Part shown: positions 22,898 through 34,634 of the stretch, piece by piece
Layout of the letters: the number at the start of each line of letters is the position of its first letter
Numbering within the stretch: the stretch's first letter is position 1
From: Arthrobotrys musiformis
Lineage: Eukaryota; Ascomycota; Orbiliomycetes; Orbiliales; Orbiliaceae
Length of the DNA stretch: 64,000 bases
Reading direction: 5' to 3'
Assembly: GCA_036971715.1 (NCBI GenBank)
Contig: JAVHJL010000012.1
Coordinates: 1,636,543 to 1,700,542 of the forward strand
Notes under the pieces: generated by a model
The model's input: only the letters and a program-made list of their open reading frames with translations
What the model was told of the DNA's origin: nothing
Databases searched by the model: none
Made by a program: the position numbers and the translations under genes

Positions 22898-24270
22898 ATG
22901 CCTCCTCCAATACCCACCGGAATCCGATACCCGGGAAGTAAGCATAATGACTTCCACTTCCTCGACGGTATGAACAACGCGGTCGGACGTTCTGAGCAAA
23001 ACGGCAGCATTACCTGGGACGAACTCATGGAATGGTTCGGCATCGTCTATCCATCCCTCAGGAAAGGAACTTTCGCCATCCACAAGTGCCAAGATCATAA
23101 TCCTCAGGATCTCGCGAAGTCGCGCTTCCATATGGGGCCAGCCATCGACCTGCAAAAATCGAAGTATTCTCTTGTCACAGGGGATACTTGGTATGTTATC
23201 CTGGGTCTGGATGGTAAGTAGTTTGGTCCCTTCGGATCCCTCATTCCATCCGTCAGCTGATTGTACACCAGGAGAATATATCAAAGTTGAAGCTACTCGT
23301 GAGATTCCGCCATTGCGAGTTGAGCCAGGCACACACACCCCGAACGATATTCGAGTAAGACGACCGTTATCTTTGTAGTCACTTCGGTCAAGATTCTTAA
23401 GGATAGAACTTGGACTGATAGAAGATCCATAGTTCCAATACTTTTGGGAAGCCGTCAGGTATCGTGATCGCAAGTGCGTCTTGACCGGAGCCTGTATTAA
23501 GATCACGGGGGGCGGTCACTCCAACCGTGGTGCCTCATTAGTTTGTTGTCCCGTTTAGCCACCAGAATTGCTTGGCCAGGTAAGGAAGACGCCGAACTAT
23601 GGTCTTTGTGCTAATTAAAATTGACGTGATATTAATACTTCCTTAGTGGAATACGAAGGGATGGCAGAACCGCCTCGTCGACGATACCGAAGAGGTCGTC
23701 ATGGGAAAGACGAAAATATGTTCCATGCAGAATGCCATTTTGATGGATTCCACATACATTTCGGCCTTCACCAAGAACAAGATTGCTATCAACCCAGAGG
23801 TGCTGCAACATACCCAAAGATGAGCTTCCAAATTTTCGGTGCCTTTCTAACGTTTTTTCGGATGGGATGCATAGAAAGGGTACAAGATTACCTGCTTCCG
23901 AACTGAGGGAACTTCTTACACACTCGATGGGAAGCTCGCCCACATTCCATCAATCAACAGCCGTACCCCTCAAGATAGCCGCGTTTCCGATGAACTGCTC
24001 TATCACCACTACAAAGAATCTGTCATTATCAACATGACTGGAAGGTGGGGCTATGATGAGCTTCCAGATTATGATGAATGGTGCGATATGTGCGTCAACA
24101 AAGTTGATAAGTTTACTAAGAAGGCGACGGAACTTTACTTTGCCAAAGCTTTAGTTCTTGACATCGATCGTTCTGAGCCAATTACGATCTACGATCTTAT
24201 CGAAGTTGAATTTGCAGTCCGTGGATTTGTTGGATATACCGACGATGATTTGTATACCAACAATGATTGA
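22898..24270 (+). pseudogene. HNH-endonuclease-domain protein, decayed
   Basis: A multi-exon gene can be read: 22898-23213, 23272-23354, 23433-23579 and 23647-24270. Introns show GTAAGT, GTAAGA and GTAAGG donors, with CTGAT or CTAAT branch points. Exon 1 starts MPPPIPTG and continues with FHFLDGMNNAVGR. Exon 3 gives FQYFWEAVRYRDRKCVLTG, the typical opening of fungal HNH nuclease domains (RD..C.VTG). Exon 4 gives WNTKGWQNR and SMQNAILMDSTYISAF, also typical. The segment around the catalytic His (expected AHIVPFS) is broken by a stop and a frame change. Exon 4 has three stops near 23819-23875, but is readable again to a stop at 24270. I assign the fungal HNH_2-like family from these motifs; it is not functional as sequenced. 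Confidence 0.65.
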
Positions 24271-24818
24271 AGTTCTGCAGCCGCTTCGGTCCCAGAGGTG
24301 AACCTATCTACCAAGTGGGTTTTCTGGTGATGAGACTTTGCCATATGCCTCACCTTCATACATCAATATCGTAATCTTCTACATCCGTTGCATAAGTTGG
24401 GCCACTATACGCATACTATACATATGTTGGACCTCCCTCTAGTCTGCCTCGGAAACGTCAACACCAAAGTATCCTTCGAGCTATGGTCTTCTTTATCTCT
24501 CTACCTCATGTATTTTCTTGACTGCCACAATCGAATAGAATTCCATGGAATCTCAGAGACATGTTTGTATACCAAGGCCGCTCGTTCGTTAATATCACCA
24601 TAGGCACTAACACCCTCCGACAAGAATTAACATGCCAACGGACCGCCTACTGTATATCTGATAGCTGTAGGCCACATACACGTCGCCGAGCTCTAGCTAC
24701 ACCGACATGAAGCTAGCTCTGGTAGTGTGACCCATGCTCTTCGCCTCCGTCGTAACCCTAAAATCCATTGCTAAAGCCCAAATTTGTCATTCCCTGCTCG
24801 AAGCTATCCAGGATTGGA
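24271..24818. other. gene-free stretch
   Basis: No gene is supported. A 71-codon frame at 24388-24603 has no recognisable content. Confidence 0.35.
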
Positions 24819-26090
24819 TCAATCCCTGACACCACAGGCCCACCTTATGTTCCGACTTGGTGACGAAAACAACGAGGGTTTCTGTGGCAATTCGCGCGAG
24901 AACCTTGGAGAAAGGGGATCGAAGCGCCGTTGCTGTTGAAGTTCTCGTGTTGTGCCAACGCTGCTAGAGAGCAACCATCCACCTTTATGAAGATAACCAA
25001 AGTTTTGAAGGCTGATAGGATCTGTAAAGTCTGTGCCAATAATCTGGAGATATATGTGACCGTTATCAGTCTCGAGAGCTCGACCAGCCTTCGAAAAGTG
25101 TACATGGAATATTAGACGGTCGAATGTCTGCACCAACACTCCAGACTCCACATCCCATGGTTTAACTGTTTTGTCGGCCAATACCGATGCCAGCTGCTTG
25201 CCTTCGGTGAGAATACCACGGGTGATACCCAACTGCTATAACCCTCGAGTATCTGCATCAATGCACCCCAGGAATTCTGCACTTTTGGCGGTTTCCGGAC
25301 CCAGTTCGGATAGCTAGGAGAGAATGTGGTTTTGGCAATACCGTTCTCCGGCGAAAAAAGGAGCGCCGAAAAGTATACCTGTAGCGGCTCCTCAGCGATT
25401 ATCCATTGATTGAACCTCATGAATCGTTCAATGCCTCAGAGAAATACTGACAATTTACTAGCTTTATCATTCTGCATTGTATCCTTCCATAGGTATCGAA
25501 GCAGCACGGGACAAAAGGCTATAGCGGCTGGGTTGTATGGCTTACCGGGATTATTGACTGCAGATCTTTGACCAAGTGTATGTTGTTCGAAGATATTCCC
25601 AGAATGCTTGTTGCTTCGAGCCAATCCAGCAGGTGCTCTTGAAGAAACTTGTGAACCGGGCCATCGTCCTCGATGTCATGTTGGCTCTTTTTCAAATGGT
25701 GTACCCAGTACTGGTACGCGTATCCGACGTCCGCAGGGACGCTCTGCTGTATAATACCTAAACCGATGTCCGACTTTAATATCCCGGGTGGTCCTAGACT
25801 GCAGATGCCTGCCCTAAGTTTTTCTGACAGGAGCGCAATACACTCCCCGGCTATTCTCCTGTGCACCTCTGTCTCTTCCACCGAGAAAGGATTTCGGCTC
25901 TTCTGTCCAGGGTCGAGGAGGAAATCTCGAAACGAGAGATGGAAGGTCTTTATCGGGATGTCAGGATCGACGGGGATCCTGAGGATCGAATGAAACGCCT
26001 TGAACCTGATCGCTTCTTCTTATATACCGATAAGCTCCGAAAGCGGCCATAGCGAGAGAGGGGACTCATGATTCTTCGAGTTTCCTCAAC
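24819..26090 (-). pseudogene. NACHT/WD40 (STAND) gene remnant
   Basis: Minus-strand frames in three registers spell the later half of a fungal STAND protein. First come KTFHLSFRDFLLDPGQKSRN (about 25990-25900), VHRRIAGECI, YAYQYWVHHL and VHKFLQEHLLDWLEA. Then follows PLQVYFSALLFSPE. Last is a WD40-like stretch, LVQTFD..IFHVHFSK after KPWDVESG. Each matches a segment of the intact gene at 47835-50515 in the same order. Stops and frameshifts separate them, and the NTP-binding Walker motifs are missing. It is a truncated relic. The PNP fragment 3.5 kb away may come from the same ancestor, separated by insertions. Confidence 0.75.
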
Positions 26091-26463
26091 GATAGTTTCT
26101 GTCGTCGGCGCCCATGTGATTCAGGCCGGCCAGCATCTTCAGCTTCGCTAAATCAGTGTGCGATGTACATTTCAATAGACACTACTCCAGTTCGTCGTCG
26201 GATCCAGCAATGTTGCCGGCTCAGAGAGGACTTTTTGTGGGACCTCCATCCCGTCTAGTGTTCTTGCAAGGATTTTTCCTTTGTCACCAGGTCCAATCGG
26301 CTTGCACCGTACTGACGTCAACCTTGCTGGGGCCCCTGTAGGTGCTGTATATAGTCCCTTTTTTTTTTTTTTTTTTTTTTTTTTTGAGGTCCCCAAGGAT
26401 CAGACGTATAGAACTCCCGAGAATGGGAACATTGTAAACCGTTAGCTTCAATACATATAGAGA
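26091..26463. other. stretch upstream of the REG1-like gene, with a 27-T run
   Basis: No gene is supported. The T run at 26359-26385 is uninterrupted. It lies about 80 bases before the first readable codons of the REG1-like gene, whose 5' end is not obvious, so an insertion or rearrangement here is possible. Confidence 0.4.
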
Positions 26464-28213
26464 TTGGATCCAAAGTCAATTAGGCAAGGGGAGACAACTT
26501 TTAGACTAGCTCCGAAACAACATCGCTGTCCTTTATGGCCGAGGTGCAGTGCCGCAACATCATACGACAAATCCTACATTCCGCAACGCACAAACTCCGA
26601 ACAGAATTTAGATTATTTCGCCTTTCCACCTCCAAACCGGATATCTCTCAACGGTCGGATGGCGTCGGCTCCGTCCCCTCTGACGAATTCGCCACGCACC
26701 TCAGTCACATCGATATCAACAGTATCACCTTGCGGCATGTATTTCGAAACCGCAGGCAATAAATCTTCTCTAAATCCGTACGAGACCAAAGACACATTCA
26801 AATTTCTGATGTGTTTCGATTACAACTCTGCTTTGGAGAAAAAACCATTTATCCATCTGGAACACTCAGTAGAGGCGAAGGAAGACGATCCTCCTCCTTC
26901 TCCTACTACGGTCGATCTTCCAATAGTTGTTACAACTACCGCCGACCTACCGGCGACAGCTATCGATGACATTCTCCTTCGAGCTGAACCTTCCCGACAT
27001 GTCGACTACCTGTCGCATGACTGGAAGGAAGAAGACATCTGGGCTTCCTGGAGGTATATGATCGGGAAGAGGGAAGTCTACGATAATGCAGCCCGATTAG
27101 AGAATGCCTCTTGGAGAGCATGGATGAAAGCGAAGAACAAGTTGAAGACCGTATCTCCGGAAAAGCTTGATTGGTATTGCATATATCTTGACGATTCATT
27201 TATAAATATATGCTAATGAAAAATTTAGGATGAAGGACTACGACGTCACTTGGCTGTACGGACCACTATCAATTGCTCCAGAGCGATCTTCTTTTTCCAT
27301 ATCTCCTACCTCCCCCGAATACTCGAGTGGTCCTAGAAATCATTCCTATCGTAGGAACACCAAAAAGACCATCTTGAAGAAGAGGAGTATGTCGGAAGTC
27401 CTACTACGGTCTATTAGCAAGTCCAATAAGTCAAGGCGAGCCGCAGCTTCGATAAGATCACAACAGTCGCAGAATCATCACAGATTATCCTCACTTGTTA
27501 TGCCAGGCAGAGCAGTTTCGGGCTGCGCAGCATATCCATTTGTATCGCACGCAGCCACCAGCCGTGAGAGAACCAGCGAAACGAGACCGACTGTGGAGTC
27601 TGGCATACAATCCCCTTCATCTTCCCACAAGAATATTCATTTCAATGACAGAGTGGAGCAATATCTGGCCATCGGAGCCAAAGAAGAGGTTGCCGACATG
27701 GATATTAATATGAGATTCTATTACCAGGAAGACAATTCTTCTGATGAAGGTAGACTTTGCCTCAACATGCCAAGTCTACCGAAGAATGGAAGCCGGAATC
27801 CCCGGGGAAGCCTATCGGAATCTCGGATCATCCAAAAACTGCCATCAACAACCCTCAAGGCTGAAGGGGAACCATTTGAAATGAAACAATCAACATCGAG
27901 CAACAACTTATCTGCCTTGCTGTTCGGCGCGAGCTCTTCAAGTTCATCCAAGTCTAGCCTGGGATCAGGGACCGCTTTTGTCTTCAACGAGGAAGATGAG
28001 GATAATTCTATCGAATGGGAACCCAAGTGGACCAATCGAAGGGATAGCATCTCCCTCAGCCGCGACAGATTCGGCGATTTCGACGATGAGTATAGTGGTT
28101 TCTCCGAATGTCCACGCACCCTTCCTAGAGGCAACGAAGGAATCTTTGGACGGGCTGTGGACGCTGTTAATACTGCGCGTGACATTGCTTACGTGTTCTG
28201 GAATGTCGGCTAG
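26464..28213 (+). CDS. REG1: REG1-like regulatory subunit of protein phosphatase 1
   Basis: Two exons, 26464 (or 26659) to 27173 and 27229-28213. The intron has a GTATTG donor, a TGCTAATG branch and a TTTAG acceptor, and it rebuilds a Trp codon. The first exon holds SEQNLDYFAFPPPNR, and then a strongly conserved block near its end: HDWKEEDIWASWRYM, ARLENASWRAWMK and KNKLKTVSPEKLDW. This is the fungal Reg1/DUF1752 signature. The second exon has KKRSMSEVLLRSIS and KNIHFNDRVEQ, where K-N-I-H-F is a PP1-docking RVxF motif (about residue 371). The family targets PP1 to glucose-repression substrates. The start is uncertain: there is no ATG upstream of the conserved SEQNLDYF and a TAG sits just before 26464; the first ATG is at 26659. 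The gene may have lost its first exon. Confidence 0.8.
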
Positions 28214-28979
28214 GCAAGCCAACGATAGTACCGTACCAACGCTCGATAGCCCGATATTCACCTCATTCTCCTTTTAACCTTTCAAAAATAAAGTGATATA
28301 TCTTATCGCCTGTCTTACTGTTGCTTTTAGTATCAATGATCGATGGTGTTAAAAAGGTAGGGGCTTTGGGTTGGTTGTCTGTTACCCGATTGCTACCGTT
28401 CTTTCTCACAACACACACCCTAACAGCAATGTTAAATTTCCTATCAACATGCAATAACAATGCAATTCGAATTTTCATGGAAGACATGCGTGATCGGTGG
28501 CTTTGGTGATCTCCTGTGAGCTTTACGTAAGACTCTCATATCACTATATCCATACCTTGTAGCAGTTACATGCAGAACTGCAAGTATTTCAGACCTAATG
28601 AAAGTAACTAATTCACGAACATCAAATGTTTTGAAGATGAACATGAAACATAGCGTCTAAGTCGGATATCTAGGCACATTAGAGCTTTTTATATTCTCGT
28701 TCCATCTCAGTATTCTCCGCAGTTGTGGGCGAAAATCCTTGCACCCGATAGGTATTCGTTCTAGGTATTTCCCTGTTTAAGCTTAGGGTTCACAACAGGG
28801 GTTACATGTACCACTCTGAAATTTAAATTTTGAGGTCATACGTTGCTGACTTTGATGGATTACTATGCATAGCAAGTATACCAATTATGAAAATACATTA
28901 TCCTGATCTATCGAGTACGAACCACGTTCTCCAACTAACAAGTTCGTTTATCTCCCAGCTTGCAATATATACTTGTTCA
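28214..28979. other. intergenic
   Basis: 3' region of the REG1-like gene. No further gene is supported. Confidence 0.4.
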
Positions 28980-30290
28980 TCAAATCAATTCCCTCTTCCC
29001 GGTAATTATCAGTCTCCAAATAAGTGTCACCATCAACCCCATTGTCAAAAACAATCTGGCTCTTCCTATCCCCCCTTGATACTTGATCCACTTGATCTCC
29101 TCTTCTGCAGCACCAACGGCTGGGTCTCCGTGTACTATAAACCTAATCCAGTTTGTACTCATAAGATCCGCCAGCTTGGAGTACTCTGCCTTATTCGGCC
29201 CAAGCATGGGATTCGCTGGTAGAAAAGGGTCGTTCTCGTAGCCCGCACCCCGCTTGTTATTGAAGACAAAGTGTACTTCCGTAGCATGAGCGGCTCGTGG
29301 CCGTACTGGAGCGCCGTTTTGCCTTGCCCTAAACCTATAGGTCCAGACGTGTATATCCTGAGACGCGAGGATCTGGGCCACATACCTCTTGATGGTGGTG
29401 CATCCGCGATTCCCGTAAAATTCTCCCGGGGTGGAACAGATACAGAATCGTTGGATGTCTAGGATGCGACTAATGGTCGTATTAGGGAACTTTGTAGTGC
29501 TCGTACGCAATAAAAGATGACAGTATTCGCGCAGACCTTTTGTGCGGTTTGGTTTGGCTCATAGAATTTTGGCTGTTAAGATCTGCTTCACGGGGTAATC
29601 GAAAATCTGTTCGGTTGTATTCAAACCCAGCTTCGAGAAACTAGCACCTTCATCGCTCGTGGTTCCAATTATCAGAGACAGTTTGGGATAATCACCATTC
29701 TTGACCGACAGACTGCCATATTCTCTCACAAAGTCACCATCAATAACTGGTTGCCACGCCCCGAGGCGACCCGGATCCGATCTATCAATAACTGGGACAA
29801 GCGCCTCAATGGGTACTTCCCTCAAGCGTTGCAGGGTATCGGCTGCCTCCGTGCAATTTGTCTCCCTACCCATGTAGTCATAGTTGCTTTGAGAAGTCGT
29901 CGGCCACAAATTGGCACCGTAGAAAATAGGGCCACCGCTCTGTATTATCGCGCTTCTGTAGGGGCCATCCGTACGTCCACCGAACGCAGGATATTGAAGC
30001 CCTACGGACGTGCCACCAGCGGATTCTCCGAATATAATGACTTTCCGTGGATTCCCACCGAAATCTTGATATTCTCATGAGTCCACTGAAGCGCAAGTCT
30101 CTGATCCTTCAACCTAATGTTTAGATTTTTAGATCCAGCGACCTCGCTACCACTAATGAAACCCCAGGCCGATACTCGATAATCCACGCTCACACCAATC
30201 ATCGGAGTTCCAGTCTTCATTGAGTGGTCGACTATGAAGCTGAGGTTAAATCGTGGACGGTTGCGTTTCCCAAACTGAAAACGTGTTTGC
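28980..30290 (-). pseudogene. type-B carboxylesterase, frameshifted and truncated
   Basis: The minus strand can be read in pieces as a carboxylesterase: PMIGVSVDYRVSAWGF, DQRLALQWTHENI, then after a frame change VIIFGESAGGTSVG. GESAGG (about 30012-30029) is the nucleophile elbow with the catalytic Ser. Further pieces are AWQPVIDGDFV, IIGTTSDEGASF, and near the end VWTYRFRA and LMSTNWIRFIVHGDP. Family members are about 550 aa, secreted, and act on esters and lipids. The oxyanion loop and the N-terminus are missing, cut at about 30290 where transposase-like sequence begins. There is at least one frameshift (near 30076), and a stop lies near 29559. It is inactive as it stands. Confidence 0.85.
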
Positions 30291-30850
30291 CTTATAGTAG
30301 CAATAAGTCCAGGTTTGCGTGTTGGCTTTAGCTTTTGGAACCCCTGGCGCTTCAGTATAGTGCTGATTGTTTGATGATTTAGCTTCAGTTCTTCAGCAAT
30401 TGAGCGTGTATTCGCCGTCCGGCACAATTTATCTTTAATCATTATGCTCACAATCTGTTATTTAACCTCTTCGGTGGCCTTTTTGGGTTTCCTGGACTGC
30501 TGTTCATTAATAACATGCTTCATAGTAAGTATAGTGTAATTACTGGGGTTGTAACCCGGTTCCTTTGCCTTGCGTAGAAGCCTGACAATAGGGTTTTAGA
30601 TGATACCAAATTTAGTAGAAATATCTGCTTGCTTGGCCCCAACGTTAATATTTGGATTTGTTCGCATGGTTGGGAATAGGAATGAAGTAAAAGTTTAAAG
30701 GTAGAAATGGCTCATCTTTATGCATCTCCCAAAGTATAACATTGTGTATTGATTGTTCCAACTGACGAATAGTGTAACGCGATAGTATAATAATAGATAG
30801 ATATCGTACGGCCCCTCGATTTAGGCACGGTTCCAGCATAATATATCTGC
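30291..30850 (-). mobile_element. Tc1-type transposase remnant
   Basis: The frame just upstream of the carboxylesterase piece reads IAEELKLNHQTISTILKRQ. This is the helix-turn-helix pattern of Tc1/mariner DNA-binding domains. More distal DNA (30645-30839) resembles the remnant at 12567-12932. Stops are frequent, and the catalytic DDE part is absent. The transposase frame runs straight into the esterase frame, so the element inserted in, or recombined with, that gene. Target-site duplication and inverted ends were not found. Confidence 0.6.
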
Positions 30851-31819
30851 GTTGACACGGACTATGGTAAGCGTGCTTTAGCCGACGATGGTGGGGGTTC
30901 TCTTGATGAAACTGTGTCCAGGCCTTGTCGTGACGGATCCGATGCTCGCTTAGTAGCTTATTTTTTTAAGAATTTGTGGCGGTTTTGGTTTTCCACAAAC
31001 GAACCAGTGACAGCTCTAGTGACGTATGCGGGGATAGAGGAATGGGAAAAAAGGCAAATAGAGCTTTGGAGTTGGAGGGCGTGGGGGCTATGATTGTGGA
31101 AGATGCAATGTTACTATGAGACAGCGCTCTTGACGGGTAAGTCTTTAGAGTCCATTCTGATTTGGAAGCTGGGAGTGGCGGGTTGGAGAAGAGAGACGTG
31201 TTTTGGCGGAATGTTATGGAGTTTCCAAGGCGAATGACGAAAGGGTACACTCGAAGGGCTCCTATCATTAGCTCCGACACCAGCCTTACTTTTTGGCCCA
31301 ATACAACCTCAAACGACGATATTCTAGACTGCTTTCCCGCAGGCTCAAGAACGGGGCTTCCCGAGTTTCGCTGTCCAGAAGGAACACCTGAGATACCCAC
31401 TTGGGGACAAATGGAGATACACTGTTCCTATGGCATATGGAACTTGGTGAGGATTTAATTGGTCCTGGGATTAGTGGCACCGGATACAAAGTCAAGAAGA
31501 TTCTGGAAATATGTGTTGGATATGGTCGGCACCAGTACCGACTAAACGGGAAAGTTTGACTGACAAACACCACAAGTAAAAAAAAAAGTATTTAAGATGG
31601 CAGTTCTTTCGTTGGATTGGCTGTAGAACCAGCACTTTTAAAAGCGTTAGGACATTCAAGTTTGAAACAAAAACTTTTAATTCCTTTTGGAACCACGGCC
31701 TGGCAATTTTCAAGTCACCGGTAAGTAGAGAAATGACTTTGGCATTATTGTCTGTTGTTAACATGATCCTCCTATCAGATATGAGTACTTGTTAGTTCCC
31801 GGAGGAAGGAACGTTCTTC
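30851..31819. other. intergenic with a dispersed unknown segment
   Basis: The segment at about 31080-31160 shares TGTGGAAGATG.AATGTTACTATGAGACA with 45970-46000. The overlapping frames on both strands (30966-31400 minus, 31162-31458 plus) have no known domain. The shared block encodes ALSHSNIASS or AMSHSNITSS on the minus strand, which may mean a gene family remnant rather than a repeat. Confidence 0.4.
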
Positions 31820-32393
31820 ATGTATATGACTCCATCGTCATCAGAAAGCGGATTTTCTACTCCGCTCATTCAACAACAACGAGATCGGAATTTTACAGGA
31901 ACAACGGATCAAAGCCTGCTAAACAAACTTGTTATCTTCGATTTTGGAGGATTTAAAAGTCTCTCTACTTCTTCAGAGTATGAGACTCGTGTTTTTGACG
32001 TAGTTTCCTCTGCTACGCATCAGGAATCCCCAGAACAGGGCTATGGGCAAAGTTATATGAGCATCGCTCGTCTTTCGAAGCGGTCACAGGAAATTCTTAA
32101 CACGTTTATCGGAGTTAAACTGTTCAGGTGTGGAACAGACTTCCAATGGTATTAAGGGCAAATGGGTTTTGAAATCGGCTCAAGTTTTCCCTCAGACTTC
32201 CGAAAGATCTGAAAGTTTTGCCGTGGAGTTACAATATATTACGGGGCTCAGGTTCCCTAGTTTTCCGGAGGATGGCTTCAATTCAATATTGAAATCTAAA
32301 GAGGCGAGTACGGCTGAGAATCCGTCAGGATTTTTAGCGGGTTTCTTCTTTGCAGCTGTTATGTATATAGTCGTTATTTACTACATGACATAG
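31820..32393 (+). pseudogene. unknown protein, tandem copy 1 with one frameshift
   Basis: An ATG frame (31820-32155) continues after a single-base shift near 32130 in another frame to 32393. Comparison with the second copy at about 32690-33220 supports one continuous ancestral protein of about 190 aa. Shared blocks are SSESG/SSESE, LLNKLV(I/V)FD and SEYE(T/S). The carboxyl end has a hydrophobic stretch (GFLAGFFFAAVMYIVVIYYM) that fits a tail-anchor or membrane span. I recognise no family. The frameshift may be real or a sequencing error. Confidence 0.45.
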
Positions 32394-32689
32394 CCAAGTT
32401 GGTCGATTTATGAGAGGATGAAATCAATTTCGCTGCTTTTCGTCTGCACCTGTTTGTATACATGTAAAGGTATGTTTTACCTTTGAATATTGTCTCTGTT
32501 GGGATTATAAATATCACGAATTCCCGAGATTTGATTATGGGAAGATGGAGGGAGGAGAGCATAGCAGACCTCCAAATTCACAGAGATGGCTTTGCTTTAG
32601 TTCTGGATTCTACAGTATAGCAGAGCTATATATTAAGATCTCTTGTAGGGTTTGGAACCATCAGGCAATATGAGAAGTTGTTAGTTGAA

Positions 32690-33220
32690 ACATTATCGTT
32701 TGTGTATATGATTCTATTGTCATCAGAAAGCGAAGGTTCAACTCTGTCTAAGGCACAAGCACAATTTCGGAAGGTTATGTTAACAACAGATCGAACGCTA
32801 TTAAACAAACTAGTTGTCTTCGATGTTGGAAGAATTGATAAATTTATTAGGTCAGAGTATGAGAGTTATGTTTTTGACATAGCTCTGTTTGTTATGTATT
32901 AGTATTCTTTGGAACAAGGCTATTGGCGAAGTTATATCAATATCACTAATGTTTTGAAGTGGTTACAAAAGATTCATGAGCAATATATATTAGAGTTAAA
33001 CTCTTAGGCGTTTTTGAACAGGCCTCCTATGGTGTCGAGGGCAAATAGATTTTAAAATCGCTCCAAGTTTCTCTCCTCAAACTTCCGAAGAATTTGAAAG
33101 TTTTGCAATAAAACTACAATATATCACAGGTGATATCAATTCTAAACAGAAATCTAAAGGGCCAAAGTCTCTTTTTAGTAGAATTCTTTTGTATAGTTGT
33201 TATCTACTGACTGATAAATG
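32690..33220 (+). pseudogene. unknown protein, tandem copy 2, decayed
   Basis: About 870 bp downstream of copy 1 and clearly the same gene. It starts with MILLSSESEGSTLSK and LLNKLVVFDVG, but after about 75 codons it carries many stops and is more AT-rich (for example AATAGATTTTAAAATCG against AATGGGTTTTGAAATCG). The tail matching the membrane segment of copy 1 is lost. C-to-T bias relative to copy 1 suggests repeat-induced mutation. Confidence 0.6.
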
Positions 33221-33310
33221 AATGCGTACCGGGCCTCCCAATGAAGCAAGCATATTTGCCCATTTACAGTTTCGAGATTCAAGAAATTATTTGCCACAGT
33301 CCCGGCAAAG

Positions 33311-33526
33311 ATGCCGTCAGACTTCTTAGGGAAACACTGGGGAGCTTTCAGACTCTATCAATCACTAGCAGAGCAACCCTGCTGCTATAAATTTCTAGAG
33401 ACGGAAGATGGGATACAGTTCCAAATCACCAGTGATGATTTGCCAGTTGTTATTCTAAGATGCGCAGCGAGCTTCAATGCATATACCTACTTCCAAAATA
33501 GCAGCCAAGTTAAGGAAAATCATTAG
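33311..33526 (+). CDS. hypothetical short protein, 71 aa
   Basis: An ATG frame of 71 codons with several aromatic residues (KHWGAFRLYQSL). No known motif or clear partner exon. It lies after the decayed tandem pair and may be a remnant or a chance frame. Confidence 0.2.
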   Translation: MPSDFLGKHWGAFRLYQSLAEQPCCYKFLETEDGIQFQITSDDLPVVILRCAASFNAYTYFQNSSQVKENH

Positions 33527-34634
33527 ACTTTAGTATAGGTAAATCTCAGGTTTTGCTCTAATAAGAGCAAAAATGCGCTATGTAAAATGATGAGAGAAGA
33601 ATATGAGGCTTAGATTTACTAGATTCTAACTAATCCACCAGTAACTACAATACTCACAGATACCAGTATACAAGGCATGTGGCCTTTATTCGCCAAGCAC
33701 CCGTCAGCATGTTTACGCAATGGGTCATAGCTGGATTCAGAAATTACGTATAAGGCAATGGCCATTTTCACATTTATGGTACCCTTAATAACAAGCCCTT
33801 CCAAGCTTGAAGTAAGACCTGCTAGTATAATCCTTTGTTCCCCTGGCCTGATTATTTGTTCTTCTTTTTCGCCCTATGTCTGACCTGTATATCGGCTTGT
33901 AATATTTTCAGTTTTCTCCGTTTCCGCAATTGTAAAAGAATGACCTTAACAGGGTCTTATCTGCCCCAGAGATTAATAACTGTGAGGGTATACGACAAGA
34001 ACATTTCGGATTATTTAAATGAATGCCACGATTGTCATCAAATGTGATAAATTTGTTGTATGGGATGCATTTGTAGGATGAATGATTTGCATTTCCATTA
34101 CCGTTGCTTTGGCGAGTAATGAAGCGAGCAGCCCACTCACCGCACTAAGGGCAATTAGGATAATATGAGTGCATCCGATGTGGTAGGAACTGGTAGACAC
34201 CTATTTGAACCTTATGTACTGGTCCGTTTATTATTTATATACGCTTCCCCTACACTCCTTGTTTTCGTGATTCTGGCGGGAAAGTACCTAACTTAATAGT
34301 ATTAGTGCAATCGAGATGCGCTCCAGCTAGTGAAAGGATTTTTTTCGATGATGTCATATGGGCCGAGACTAGATGTCCTCCTACAGGCATGCGGCTGTAT
34401 CATCTAGCAATACTTCTAGCAACCTCCGCCTTACGTATATTCACCAACCTACAGAGCGTCAATACACCTCTTCTACCCTTCTATTATCTCCAAAATTCCT
34501 CGAAACCGCCTTTGAGATTTCGTTTTCTCTGAAACTCCAACGTCCTCGAAAGACCTGCTTCCATTATACCCTTGATCTGACGAAATAACAGCTACCTGAT
34601 TCCACACACGTTCTCTCATCGACATTATCTGAAA
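33527..34634. other. intergenic, upstream of the F-box gene
   Basis: No gene is supported. The final 300 bases are pyrimidine-rich and should hold the F-box gene's promoter and leader. Confidence 0.4.

Noticed and set aside
27721..28185. A 154-codon minus-strand frame opposite the REG1-like gene.
   Set aside because: The sense strand has the conserved REG1 motifs and a good intron; the opposite frame has no recognisable content.
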